A stretch of DNA of 20,356 bases from JAITVM01 sp031551135 (GCA_031551135.1 JAVBOA010000051.1:1-20356); one strand, 5' to 3'; positions 1 to 7,380 are shown, counted from the stretch's first letter. Notes: a model not told the origin generated them from the sequence alone. Made by a program: numbers and translations.

Positions 1-1
1 G

Positions 2-805
2 ACCATTATCAAATGCGAAAGGCATAGAATACAAATACCGACAATTGGTTATGTAAGGCTGAAAGAATATGGTTATCTACCTACGGATAAAATCATTAAA
101 AGCGGAACGCTGTCCATAAAAGCCAATAAATTTTATGTTTCCGTGCTGACAGATGAAGCATTGGAATCACAAAAAATAGACTCGGAGAAAATTGGATTTG
201 GGATAGATTTAGGAATAAAGGAATTTGCAACAGTAAGTGACGGACGAATATTTAAAAATAAGAATAAATCTTCAAAAATAAAAAAATTAGAAAAGAGGCT
301 TAAACGAGAGCAGAGAAGTTTAAGTCGTAAATACGAAAATAAAAAAAAGCGAGGTGAAAAGCTGCTAACTGTAAAATCTGCAAATATAGAGAAAAATATA
401 CTCAGAGTGCAAAAATCACATCAAGAGCTTGCAAGAAAACGTCAGGAGTATGTCCGATATGTAGTTAGTATTTTAGTGAAAACCAAGCCAAAATATATAA
501 CAATAGAGGATTTAAACATATCTGGAATGATGAAAAACAAACATCTGTCAAAAGCAATCGCACAGCAAAATTTCTACTATTTCAAAGAATGGCTTATTTA
601 TAAATGCAGACAATTAGGAATAGAAATAAGAATAGCAGATAGGTTTTATCCGAGCAGTAAATTATGCAGTATTTGCGGCAAGATAAAATCAGACCTAAAA
701 TTGAGCGATAGAATCTATCAATGTGAATGTGGAAATAAAATAGACAGGGATTTTCAAGCAAGCATAAATCTTGAAAGATGTAATATATACAAAATAGCCC
801 AATGA
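2..805 (+). CDS. tnpB: TnpB (IS200/IS605-family RNA-guided nuclease), 5' end cut off by window
   Basis: The reading frame is open from base 2, so the gene enters from outside the window; a GTG at 143 is internal and not the real start. The visible 267 residues hold the RuvC-like nuclease core of TnpB. RuvC-I is GIDLGIKEFA (Asp codon 206-208), RuvC-II is ITIEDLN (Glu codon 506-508), and RuvC-III is DRDFQASIN (Asp codon 743-745 or 749-751). A zinc-ribbon knuckle pair, CSIC and CECG, lies between II and III. A Lys/Arg-rich helical stretch follows RuvC-I. TnpB proteins of this family are guided by an RNA from the element's right end and cut DNA at the donor site. All catalytic residues are present, so the protein may be active. 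No TnpA (Y1 transposase) is visible; it could lie upstream or be absent. Confidence 0.93.
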   Translation, partial: TIIKCERHRIQIPTIGYVRLKEYGYLPTDKIIKSGTLSIKANKFYVSVLTDEALESQKIDSEKIGFGIDLGIKEFATVSDGRIFKNKNKSSKIKKLEKRLKREQRSLSRKYENKKKRGEKLLTVKSANIEKNILRVQKSHQELARKRQEYVRYVVSILVKTKPKYITIEDLNISGMMKNKHLSKAIAQQNFYYFKEWLIYKCRQLGIEIRIADRFYPSSKLCSICGKIKSDLKLSDRIYQCECGNKIDRDFQASINLERCNIYKIAQ

Positions 806-955
806 AGCGATTGTATATATGTACCGTGGGCTAACACGGGAATTTACGCCTATGGAGTGTTATATCAAACTGTAGTAGCTTTTTAGCAAGGCAGGACACG
901 TTGAAATAGGAATACTCTAAAGTATATACATTTCTATATGTTTTAGTTAGCAGTG
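806..955 (+). ncRNA. Probable IS605 right end and omega-RNA (reRNA) scaffold
   Basis: The 150 bases after the tnpB stop look like the structured right end of IS200/IS605 elements. There is a CCGTG/CACGG hairpin (824-828 with 835-839), then a segment containing TTTACGCCTATGGAGTG and GGACACGTTGAAATAGGAA, which I recall as conserved in the right ends of clostridial relatives. A 10-bp imperfect hairpin follows (919-928 with 935-944, two G-U pairs), of the kind a Y1 transposase binds. In this family the omega RNA overlaps the end of tnpB and runs through the right end, with the guide taken from the flanking DNA. The exact element boundary cannot be seen; about 945-958 is my estimate. Confidence 0.5.
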
Positions 956-960
956 ATTTT

Positions 961-2115
961 TTGGTAGAACAATACTCAATTTACGCCTTTCAATTTAACA
1001 TAATTATTTGCTTTGGTTTACCTGCTTTTTTTATACTATATTTGCTGATTACTCGTCAGAGAGCTATGAAGCCTGTATTTGTCGGCGCTTTAGTATTTAT
1101 TGTATCCCAATTATTACTGCGTATTCCCATAATGAATTCGATTTCCCAAACGGAGTTCATTTTAAATATTTCGAAAGACCCTTGGTTATATGCGCTGTAT
1201 TTAGGGCTTAGTGCCGCACTTTTTGAAGAAATCGGACGCTTGCTTGGTTTTACATTTGCTTTGAAAAAGAACCGCTTTTGGATAGACGCTTTTGCTTTTG
1301 GAGTCGGACACGCCTCCGCAGAGGCAATCTCGCTTGTGGGCATCACAAATATTAATAATTATTTAATCGCAGAAGCCATTAACAACGGAACGGCCGACAC
1401 TATTTTAGCCTCCATTCCGAAAGAACAAGCCGATTTGATTGTCGCACAGCTTTTGGATGCACAATTTTTTAATATTATTCTTGGCGGAATCGAGCGCGTT
1501 TTCACTTTATTCATTCATATCGGTTTAACGATTTTGGTTTTGCGAACCGTAAAAAAGAAAAATCCGATTTATTTGATTCTTGCGATTATATTGCACACGC
1601 TTATTAATATGGCAGTTGTTATTCTTCCGCAAGTTTACGGCTATGAAATATATGAAGTGGAAATTTATTTAGCCGGAGTAGCGGTCGTGTTTTATTTCTT
1701 TATTGTTTTCTCACGCAGATTAATTGACCCTAAGCTTAAAAAGAAAGAGAAAAAGAAGAAAACTAAAACCGAGCCTGTTTTAATCGAAAACAAAACGGGA
1801 AGCCGTTTGATTGAGATGGATGAAGAGCCCGAAATAAAGACCGAAAAACCTCAGGATGTTATTATTTTGGGGCAAAACGATTTTCTTAGCGATGTGATAA
1901 ATAATTCCGAAAAAGTAAAAGATGAAGAAATAAAAGCCGAACCGGAGGAAATAAAAGAGAATTTAGAAATTGAGACGAAAACTGAAATCTCTACAGAGGT
2001 TTCGGAAAAAGATATGAATTCGGATTTGCATAAAATAGAAACAGAAGAGACGGAAATAGAAGAGACGGAAAAAATTGAAATTTATGAAAATGAAAATAAA
2101 GGAATCCCGGAATAA
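961..2115 (+). CDS. YhfC-family intramembrane protease-like protein with acidic C-terminal tail
   Basis: This is a predicted polytopic membrane protein of 384 residues. Residues 1-255 match the YhfC family of putative membrane peptidases, with about seven hydrophobic segments. The motifs that could form the active site are FEEIGR (88-93), GHASAE (116-121), H186 and HTLIN (212-216), laid out like CPBP/glutamic intramembrane proteases. Residues 256-384 are an added soluble tail, first Lys-rich and then Glu/Lys/Thr-rich; the family is usually near 250-260 residues. The TTG at 961 is the only plausible start near the family N-terminus, but no Shine-Dalgarno precedes it because the IS605 right end lies directly upstream. 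Expression may therefore be altered. Substrate unknown. Confidence 0.8.
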   Translation: MVEQYSIYAFQFNIIICFGLPAFFILYLLITRQRAMKPVFVGALVFIVSQLLLRIPIMNSISQTEFILNISKDPWLYALYLGLSAALFEEIGRLLGFTFALKKNRFWIDAFAFGVGHASAEAISLVGITNINNYLIAEAINNGTADTILASIPKEQADLIVAQLLDAQFFNIILGGIERVFTLFIHIGLTILVLRTVKKKNPIYLILAIILHTLINMAVVILPQVYGYEIYEVEIYLAGVAVVFYFFIVFSRRLIDPKLKKKEKKKKTKTEPVLIENKTGSRLIEMDEEPEIKTEKPQDVIILGQNDFLSDVINNSEKVKDEEIKAEPEEIKENLEIETKTEISTEVSEKDMNSDLHKIETEETEIEETEKIEIYENENKGIPE

Positions 2116-2122
2116 AAAAAAG

Positions 2123-2210
2123 AACACTTGTTTAATCTGATACTATTCTCCGGCTTTGCAGAATAGTTTAAATCCCGAAAATTCGGTAAAAGACTTAAAC
2201 AAGTGTTTTT
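2123..2210. terminator. Bidirectional branched terminator between convergent genes
   Basis: A perfect 13-bp inverted repeat (2123-2135 with 2195-2207) is flanked by an A-run on the left and a T-run on the right, so it can terminate from both sides. Inside the outer stem lie two further hairpins: 2142-2149 with 2160-2167 (8 bp), and about 2175-2179 with 2182-2186. The fold would be a three-way junction. It separates the YhfC-family gene from mecA, whose stop is at 2212. Confidence 0.75.
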
Positions 2211-2211
2211 A

Positions 2212-2862
2212 TTAACCCAAATATCTTGCAAGAATATACACAGCATCGCTTTTAATCAGCACCTCGCCATGTTCGGCCAAAAAATGCGCCGAAATCGAAG
2301 TAGAAATATGCTTGTTTCCATATTCGGAAAGCAATGTTTCCAAAGGCAGTTCATAGTCGTTCGTAATTTCAAAAATCTCAAGCGCTAAAAAATATCTATC
2401 ATTATATTTATATAGACTGGATTTAATTTTAACATAGTTATCAATAATTCTTTTGCAAAGCTCCGACAAAATTCCTAAATTATCAAAAGAATATATAATA
2501 AAGCTATTGAAATCAGAAGAGCTTAAGATCTTCGAATCAAGCTTTAATTTGCGCTTTAGTTTTGTTAAATCTTTTTTTGTGTTAAATGCGTTAAAACGAT
2601 CTTCTAAATCGTCGGGGCCATTAACTTTTGTAACTATGATAACGATACTGTCAGCGGAAATAGGTGTAGCCTCAATCATAAGAGGAGTGTTTTCAGAATT
2701 AAAATCATGTTCCAACATCGCTTGCTCCATCATCTCGCTAAATAATTCCTGAATTTTTTCAGAATCGTAAGAAAGCTCGCCAATTTTCAAATTTCGTTTT
2801 TTCAAGTCGCTCTGGTTCAAGATAAACTTAATTTGGTTTTCACTTACTCTTTCTATCTCCAT
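2212..2862 (-). CDS. mecA: Adapter protein MecA
   Basis: The 216-residue product is close to the usual MecA length. The N-terminus MEIERVSENQIKFILNQSDL and the C-terminal half (FDNLGILSELC, then LYKYNDRYFLALEI, ending AEHGEVLIKSDAVYILARYL) follow the family. In Firmicutes MecA binds substrates such as ComK through its N-terminal domain. It delivers them to the AAA+ unfoldase ClpC, acting in the cytoplasm; it also activates ClpC oligomerisation. The start is supported by a GAAGGATGTG ribosome binding site 5-8 bases upstream on the minus strand. A linker near residues 85-110 separates the domains. The gene appears to be monocistronic, with the branched terminator just past its stop. Confidence 0.93.
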   Translation of the reverse strand: MEIERVSENQIKFILNQSDLKKRNLKIGELSYDSEKIQELFSEMMEQAMLEHDFNSENTPLMIEATPISADSIVIIVTKVNGPDDLEDRFNAFNTKKDLTKLKRKLKLDSKILSSSDFNSFIIYSFDNLGILSELCKRIIDNYVKIKSSLYKYNDRYFLALEIFEITNDYELPLETLLSEYGNKHISTSISAHFLAEHGEVLIKSDAVYILARYLG

Positions 2863-2880
2863 AAAATCACATCCTTCAAA

Positions 2881-3765
2881 TTATGTAGAGAATAAAAGTA
2901 ACGCAAATATATCATTATATACACATTATAATATAGTTAAATTGTTTTTAATATACTAACGTAGAAAATTTATGTGCCGAAATTTTCGTATTTTCGACAC
3001 ATATACATTATATAATAATATACATATTAGCATATATCAATTTGCAAATAAAAACAAGATGATATACAAAATAATTTCAATATATATAATATGTAATACA
3101 GAGTTAAAGGATTAGATTTGCGCAGGCTTTTGAACGGATAATATTATAGCATTTTAACAATACATTGATCGTAATGCGGCATTATTGTTTTCGAAGTACA
3201 AGATATTTTTTAGAATAGAAATATAAATTCACAAAAAATCAAAGCAGACTCGGCTTTATACTCTTGCAAATTGCTATATTTGTATCAAAATTGAAATGTT
3301 TTTGTACATGACTTTTTGATTTTAAATTGATAGCATTAATTGTTTTCTTGCGCCGTAAAATCAAGCAAATTCAAGCCAAAGAAACCCATATTGAAGCTGT
3401 TTATTATATAAGAGCTCCAAAGGTATTTTTAACCAAATATTAATCATAAATAAAAATATTTAAAACAATTATTGAAATTTTATTATAAATTAGGTATAAT
3501 TGCTGTATATTAACAAACGATGCGTTTATACAGAATATCAAATATTTAACATTTCTAAATCTGCTTTGTTTTTTTTGTAATGCTGGAGTTGCTTTTTTGT
3601 AATCTATGGACTTTTCTGGACTTTTCTTTTTTATTATGTATATGGCATCTATGTATCCTAAACTGTGTTGTTCATTTTTTTTAACAAAGGTATATTATTT
3701 TGCCATACATTAAACAAATTTTATTTATTAGGAAAGGAGTTTGTTTGCCGTCGCAAATTGTTTAT
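2881..3765. other. Long intergenic region without a recognisable gene
   Basis: About 890 very AT-rich bases contain no ORF that I can support. What can be seen is an 11-bp hairpin with one mismatch at 2971-3003, a copy of the TTTTAGAAT motif near 3203-3230, a perfect tandem 10-bp repeat GGACTTTTCT at 3608-3627, and an isolated ribosome-binding-like AAAGGAG at 3733-3739, just before the repeat element at 3766. There is no tRNA or riboswitch that I recognise. Confidence 0.5.
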
Positions 3766-3879
3766 ATACTATTTTCAATATTAAGGATAGAAAAAAATAT
3801 TTCATTTCGCGCTATAAGCATTGCGCGAAACACTCCACTGTGAAAAATTTTTTTCTACTTATCTAAATGAAAATAGTAT
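3766..3879 (-). mobile_element. 114-bp MITE-like palindromic repeat, full-length copy 1 (inverted)
   Basis: Bounded by ATACTATTTTCA (3766-3777) and its exact complement TGAAAATAGTAT (3868-3879). Read on the minus strand it matches the copy at 11804-11917 over 114 bases, with about 7 differences and no gaps. Each half continues as an imperfect inverted repeat of about 39 bases. A perfect 8-bp GC-rich hairpin (TTTCGCGC with GCGCGAAA) lies in the middle, so the whole element could fold on itself. It has no transposase. The copy lies in the leader of the LysM-protein gene. Confidence 0.8.
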
Positions 3880-3917
3880 TATTTGAACTTTTTGATTATG
3901 GCAACAGTGAATATTAG

Positions 3918-4883
3918 TTGAAAGACAAAAATTCGATTGAAGAAGAAATCATTAGCAAAATGGATTTTGAAATAATGAAAAAAGAACATGAAGAAGATAT
4001 AAAATCCAAGCAAAGCAATAATTTTTTCGACGATACCGCTGAAATCGATTTAATCTCACGGAATGCAGGCTATAATACTATATTTGATGATGAATACGAT
4101 GATATTATGGATACATCTGTCACTACTCCTATTACCGCTTACGAAGATGACACCGAGTATTTCGAACCGGAGATTGAGGACGACGATAACGACTTTGCAA
4201 ACGCTTTGCTTTATACTGCCCCGATTCCCGCACCGGTAGTTGCAGAAGATGAGGTCAGCAATTCGTACGAAGAAGAAATTACAAATGATAAAACCGAAAA
4301 TACAGAAAATACGAAAGATGCCGGAAAAAAAATAAAAATGGCTTATTATATGATTTCCGCTTCTATAATAATATTTCTTTTATTAGTTACTTTTCTTTTG
4401 GTAGTTTATATTCAGGTTTTAAAAGCCGGAAAAGATTATGCCTCAAATAACGGCAGTGCAGTTATAAATGGAAATCCGGCTATCGATCAGTCCTATGTTC
4501 AGCGTATCGAAGAAGAAAATAATACTCTCAGAAAAGATATCGAGAGCTTAAGAAACGAACTTGCGAATGTGTCTTCTTCCAGTTCTGCTCAGGCTGAGGG
4601 TCAAAATTTACCGTCCGAAACTGTTCCTCTCGGCGCGCCGGAAATTGACAATGACTCGAACGCTTCCGAAAACAATCAGCCGACTGCTGCGGGGACAAAT
4701 ACCATACTAAATAATTCTGATTCTACTCAAAAACCGAGAACTTATGTTGTTAAAAAAGGCGATAATCTTCAAGATATAGCTCTAGCGTTTTATGGCGACA
4801 AAATGATGTATAAAACAATTAAAGAGGCTAATAATCTTAAAAGTAATGTTATTGTTCCAAGCCAAAAATTGATTATTCCTTAA
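3918..4883 (+). CDS. Membrane-anchored LysM-domain protein
   Basis: The 321-residue product has four visible parts. Residues 1-140 are a strongly acidic, low-complexity cytoplasmic region, and 143-167 form a single transmembrane helix. Residues 190-218 are a short coiled coil (YVQRIEEENNTLRKDIESLRN) followed by a Ser/Asn-rich linker. Residues 274-321 are a C-terminal LysM domain (TYVVKKGDNLQDIALAFYG to LKSNVIVPSQKLIIP). LysM binds N-acetylglucosamine polymers such as peptidoglycan, so the protein probably links the membrane to the cell wall. The start is uncertain: TTG 3918 has no ribosome binding site, and in-frame ATGs at 3960 and 3972 are alternatives. The MITE-like repeat lies just upstream. 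The function beyond wall binding is unknown. Confidence 0.75.
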   Translation: MKDKNSIEEEIISKMDFEIMKKEHEEDIKSKQSNNFFDDTAEIDLISRNAGYNTIFDDEYDDIMDTSVTTPITAYEDDTEYFEPEIEDDDNDFANALLYTAPIPAPVVAEDEVSNSYEEEITNDKTENTENTKDAGKKIKMAYYMISASIIIFLLLVTFLLVVYIQVLKAGKDYASNNGSAVINGNPAIDQSYVQRIEEENNTLRKDIESLRNELANVSSSSSAQAEGQNLPSETVPLGAPEIDNDSNASENNQPTAAGTNTILNNSDSTQKPRTYVVKKGDNLQDIALAFYGDKMMYKTIKEANNLKSNVIVPSQKLIIP

Positions 4884-4946
4884 AACATTGATGTTCCTTT
4901 GTATTTGAAACTGCTGTATAGTCAATATTAAATTGCTATAAAAAGT

Positions 4947-5016
4947 AGATTTTTGTTTACGCAAAAATCTGTTGTTGTATGTTTTGCCTGTGCTAAAAAA
5001 GGCACAGTTGCTTTTT
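4947..5016 (+). promoter_or_regulatory. Two hairpins in the rho leader, the second terminator-like
   Basis: A 9-bp hairpin (4947-4955 with 4962-4970) is followed by CTGTGC (4988-4993) pairing with GCACAG (5002-5007), then TTGCTTTTT. The second is a possible weak terminator either for the LysM gene or within the rho leader, ahead of the leader ORF at 5046. The arrangement is compatible with attenuation, but no experiment or comparison supports that here. Confidence 0.4.
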
Positions 5017-5045
5017 AAAACTTTGAAAGGAGAAGCTGCTAGACA

Positions 5046-5093
5046 ATGATAAATTGCCGTATTTTGAGTAGCGTTATTTTATGGATATATTAA
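5046..5093 (+). CDS. 15-codon leader ORF overlapping the rho start
   Basis: ATG at 5046 lies 11 bases after a strong ribosome binding site, AAAGGAGAA (5026-5034), and opens a 15-codon frame (MINCRILSSVILWIY). Its TAA stop (5091-5093) lies inside the rho coding sequence, 13 bases past the rho ATG and in another frame. The rho ATG at 5081 has no ribosome binding site of its own, and an in-frame TAG at 5069 excludes a longer rho. Rho translation may thus depend on ribosomes finishing the leader. E. coli rho also has a leader peptide gene, rhoL, but I see no sequence similarity. A chance ORF cannot be ruled out. Confidence 0.45.
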   Translation: MINCRILSSVILWIY

Positions 5094-6520
5094 CAATGGG
5101 CCTTGCTGAACTTAGAGAAAAAGCTAAGGATTTAGGTCTAAAATCTGTTACAAAATATAGAAAAAATGATTTGATAGAATATTTAAAAGAAAATTTGGAA
5201 ACGAAAGAGGATATAGTGGAAAATTCGCAGACTAATGCTGAAAAGGTAATCTATTCAGCAAATGATGAAAAATCAAAAAATGTTCAGTTGACTTTGGAAG
5301 AAGCCACAGGAGAACAGCCGCCTGTTTATAGACGCGAGCCCCAAACAAAATCCGAATGGGCAAGCAATATGGAACAGCTCGACAGCGGCAAAATAGAAGA
5401 AGGAGTTTTAGAAGTTTTAACCGACGGATATGGTTTTTTAAGAATGGAAAACTATTTGCCGGGACCGAAAGATATTTACATATCTCCGTCTCAAATCAGA
5501 CGCTTTAATTTGAGAACAGGTGATTTGGTCAGAGGTAGCATTAGGATTTCTAAAGACGGCGAAAAATTTTCGGCTCTCCTTTTAGTAAAGGGCGTTAATG
5601 GAGACGACCCCGAAGTCGCCGCAAGACGACCGAATTTTGAGGATCTAACGCCGGTTTATCCTAACAAGCGTATTAAATTGGAAATAGACAAAAACGAGCT
5701 TTCTACAAGGCTGATTGACTTGATTGCGCCAATCGGCAAAGGTCAAAGAGGTATGATTGTAGCGCCGCCAAAAGCCGGTAAAACAGTTTTGCTTAAAAAA
5801 ATCGCTAATTCTATAACAAAAAATCACCCGGAAATGCATTTGATTGTTCTTTTGATAGACGAGCGTCCCGAAGAAGTTACGGATATGAGGCGTTCTATCT
5901 TCGGTGAAAATGTCGAAATAATTTATTCAACATTCGATGAACAGCCGGAACATCATAAGCGTGTTGCAGAAATGGTTTTGGAAAGAGCGAAACGCCTTGT
6001 TGAACAGAAAAAAGACCTTGTTATTCTGCTGGACTCTATCACAAGATTATCGAGAGCCTATAATCTCACCGTTCCGCCAAGCGGCAGAACTTTGTCCGGC
6101 GGTCTCGACCCTGCTGCTTTATATATGCCGAAAAAATTCTTCGGTGCCGCAAGAAATATCGAGGAAGGCGGTTCGCTTACAATTCTTGCTACCGCCCTCG
6201 TAGATACAGGAAGTAAAATGGATGATATGGTTTTTGAAGAATTTAAAGGCACAGGAAATATGGAACTTGTTTTGGACAGAAAATTATCCGAAAAACGTAT
6301 TTTCCCTGCTATAGATATATTTAAATCCGGAACGCGCCGCGAAGAAAAACTTCTTTCAAAACAAGAACTCGAAGCCGTTTATACTCTTCGCAAGCTTTTG
6401 AACAATAGTCAAAACAACCTCGACATAAATGAGCAAATCACAGACAGATTGGTAAAAACCGATAACAATGCAGATTTTGTAAAAGCCATTTTTGCAATCG
6501 ATAAATACAGCTCAAAATAA
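5081..6520 (+). CDS. rho: Transcription termination factor Rho
   Basis: The 479-residue product is a full-length Rho, the hexameric RNA helicase that terminates transcription. It has the N-terminal Rho_N helical domain (1-42, MDILTMGLAELREKAKDLGL) and a variable acidic linker (43-100). The primary RNA-binding cold-shock-like domain follows (105-172, GYGFLR and DIYISPSQIRRF). The RecA-like ATPase has Walker A APPKAGKTVL (228-237), the DERPEEV loop (260-266), Walker B LVILLDSITR (313-322) and the SRAYN and GGLDPAALYMPKKFFGAARN segments. The start matches the conserved family N-terminus but lacks a Shine-Dalgarno, as described for the leader ORF. The gene has no downstream partner on the same strand; the next gene is convergent. 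Confidence 0.97.
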   Translation: MDILTMGLAELREKAKDLGLKSVTKYRKNDLIEYLKENLETKEDIVENSQTNAEKVIYSANDEKSKNVQLTLEEATGEQPPVYRREPQTKSEWASNMEQLDSGKIEEGVLEVLTDGYGFLRMENYLPGPKDIYISPSQIRRFNLRTGDLVRGSIRISKDGEKFSALLLVKGVNGDDPEVAARRPNFEDLTPVYPNKRIKLEIDKNELSTRLIDLIAPIGKGQRGMIVAPPKAGKTVLLKKIANSITKNHPEMHLIVLLIDERPEEVTDMRRSIFGENVEIIYSTFDEQPEHHKRVAEMVLERAKRLVEQKKDLVILLDSITRLSRAYNLTVPPSGRTLSGGLDPAALYMPKKFFGAARNIEEGGSLTILATALVDTGSKMDDMVFEEFKGTGNMELVLDRKLSEKRIFPAIDIFKSGTRREEKLLSKQELEAVYTLRKLLNNSQNNLDINEQITDRLVKTDNNADFVKAIFAIDKYSSK

Positions 6521-6533
6521 TATCCAATAAAAG

Positions 6534-6579
6534 ATGAACTCGTTTTACGATTCCTGATTCATTTCGTATGCGGGTTCAT
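6534..6579. terminator. Possible rho-gene terminator hairpin
   Basis: ATGAACTCG (6534-6542) pairs with CGGGTTCAT (6571-6579) with one G-T pair. A nested 5-bp stem lies within it (6545-6549 with 6564-6568). Only a weak T-rich tail follows, running into the repeat at 6584, so this is a modest candidate. Confidence 0.35.
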
Positions 6580-6583
6580 ATTT

Positions 6584-6627
6584 ATACTATTTTCAATATA
6601 AAGGACAGAAAAAAATGAAAATAGTAT
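6584..6627 (-). mobile_element. Short (44-bp) form of the MITE-like repeat
   Basis: It has both perfect 12-bp terminal repeats (6584-6595 and 6616-6627) and one inner arm (the TTCTGTCC/GGACAGAA region) but lacks the central about 70 bases of the 114-bp form. It is oriented like the copy at 3766. Its right terminus supplies the first base of the minus-strand TTA triplet that forms the stop codon of the neighbouring gene at 6627. Confidence 0.7.
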
Positions 6628-7190
6628 TATTTTCGCTTTTTCAATTCACAAATCCCCTGCGTCATAGTTCCCATAGGGCAATAAAGACACCAAGACCGCG
6701 GACGGAACAAAAGCATTGTAATAAATCCAAGCAGAGTTGAAGTAAGCATGACGGAATAAAAGCCAAAAGCAAATTGTGCGGTCCATGGCGTTACATTTGA
6801 AGAATATGCCCAATGCCAAGGCAATTTAAAAACCCAAAGCAAAGTAACGGCTTCTTTTAGCTCTGCGCCCGCAAATACCAAATAAGTCGAATATATCATC
6901 ATTAAGAACATTGTCATAAAAAATGTTAAAAAACCATAGCGGAAAAATTTTGAATATAAAAATTTCGGAGGCACTTTTTTTCGTGAAAGCCCAAATTTTC
7001 CACCGACTAATTCAAATAATTGACCCCGTCCGCAATATTTACCGCAGTAATTTTTATTTCCGCCAAAAATTGCAAACAATAACGGCGTTATAAAACATAT
7101 CAAGCCTATCCATGCGAATAATATATTGAAAAACCCAAGTATCAAATAAGTCAAAGAAAAAATCCAAAGATAATCATGCCATTTCTTCAT
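6627..7190 (-). CDS. NapH/Fer4_5-like membrane iron-sulfur protein
   Basis: The 187-residue membrane protein has about four hydrophobic segments and two cysteine motifs at the membrane edges: YCGKYCGRGQLF (about 48-59) and WCLYCPMGTMTQGIC (about 167-181). This is the pattern of the 4Fe-4S-binding membrane family related to NapH/NosR, in which paired Cys motifs hold clusters that pass electrons across or along the membrane. It overlaps the upstream ferredoxin gene by 17 bases (ATG inside its last codons), so the two form one translationally coupled unit, probably an electron-transfer module. No catalytic enzyme subunit is nearby. The stop TAA lies at the edge of the short MITE-like repeat, and the protein ends with a basic KKRK. 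Confidence 0.83.
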   Translation of the reverse strand: MKKWHDYLWIFSLTYLILGFFNILFAWIGLICFITPLLFAIFGGNKNYCGKYCGRGQLFELVGGKFGLSRKKVPPKFLYSKFFRYGFLTFFMTMFLMMIYSTYLVFAGAELKEAVTLLWVFKLPWHWAYSSNVTPWTAQFAFGFYSVMLTSTLLGFITMLLFRPRSWCLYCPMGTMTQGICELKKRK

Positions 7191-7380
7191 TTTCGCCGCC
7201 CCTTTCTATCATTTTGATTATTCCGCCCGGACAGGCAGAGAAACATTTTTTGCAGCCGACGCATTTTGATTTATCAACTTTCGCTGCAATCCCAGCATAA
7301 ACTTCAATAGCTTTCAACGGACAGTATTTCACGCAATTTCCGCAAGCTACGCAATCTTTCGAAACAAACGCATATTGCAT
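7174..7380 (-). CDS. Two-cluster (2x[4Fe-4S]) ferredoxin
   Basis: This is a 68-residue ferredoxin with two classic clusters, CVACGNCVKYCP and CVGCKKCFSACP. It is a soluble electron carrier, or the soluble arm of the membrane iron-sulfur protein encoded right after it. The start was set at ATG 7380, preceded by AAAGGTGGTT, rather than at an upstream ATG 7458 that would overlap the promoter. A consensus promoter lies at 7415-7443. Whatever it serves, it is encoded as a two-gene operon with the membrane partner. Confidence 0.9.
   Translation of the reverse strand: MQYAFVSKDCVACGNCVKYCPLKAIEVYAGIAAKVDKSKCVGCKKCFSACPGGIIKMIERGGENEEMA

Larger units (their letters stand above)
1..955 (+). mobile_element. 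IS200/IS605-family element, right part
   Basis: This span covers the partial tnpB and its structured right end. The left end lies outside the window. These elements make no target duplication, so the boundary cannot be set from flanking repeats. The right end abuts the start of the next gene at 961, which has no recognisable ribosome binding site. That suggests the insertion replaced the gene's original leader. Confidence 0.65.

Noticed and set aside
2203..2752. Plus-strand ORFs opposite mecA
   Set aside because: Antisense shadows of a well-supported gene.
3608..3627. Tandem GGACTTTTCT pair as a CRISPR or operator array
   Set aside because: Only two 10-bp units without spacers; noted in the region entry but too little for a call.
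3766..3879. Small protein-coding frame through the 114-bp repeat
   Set aside because: A frame is open by chance in copy 1, but the palindromic conservation and lack of a matching translated frame in copy 2 argue for a DNA or RNA element.
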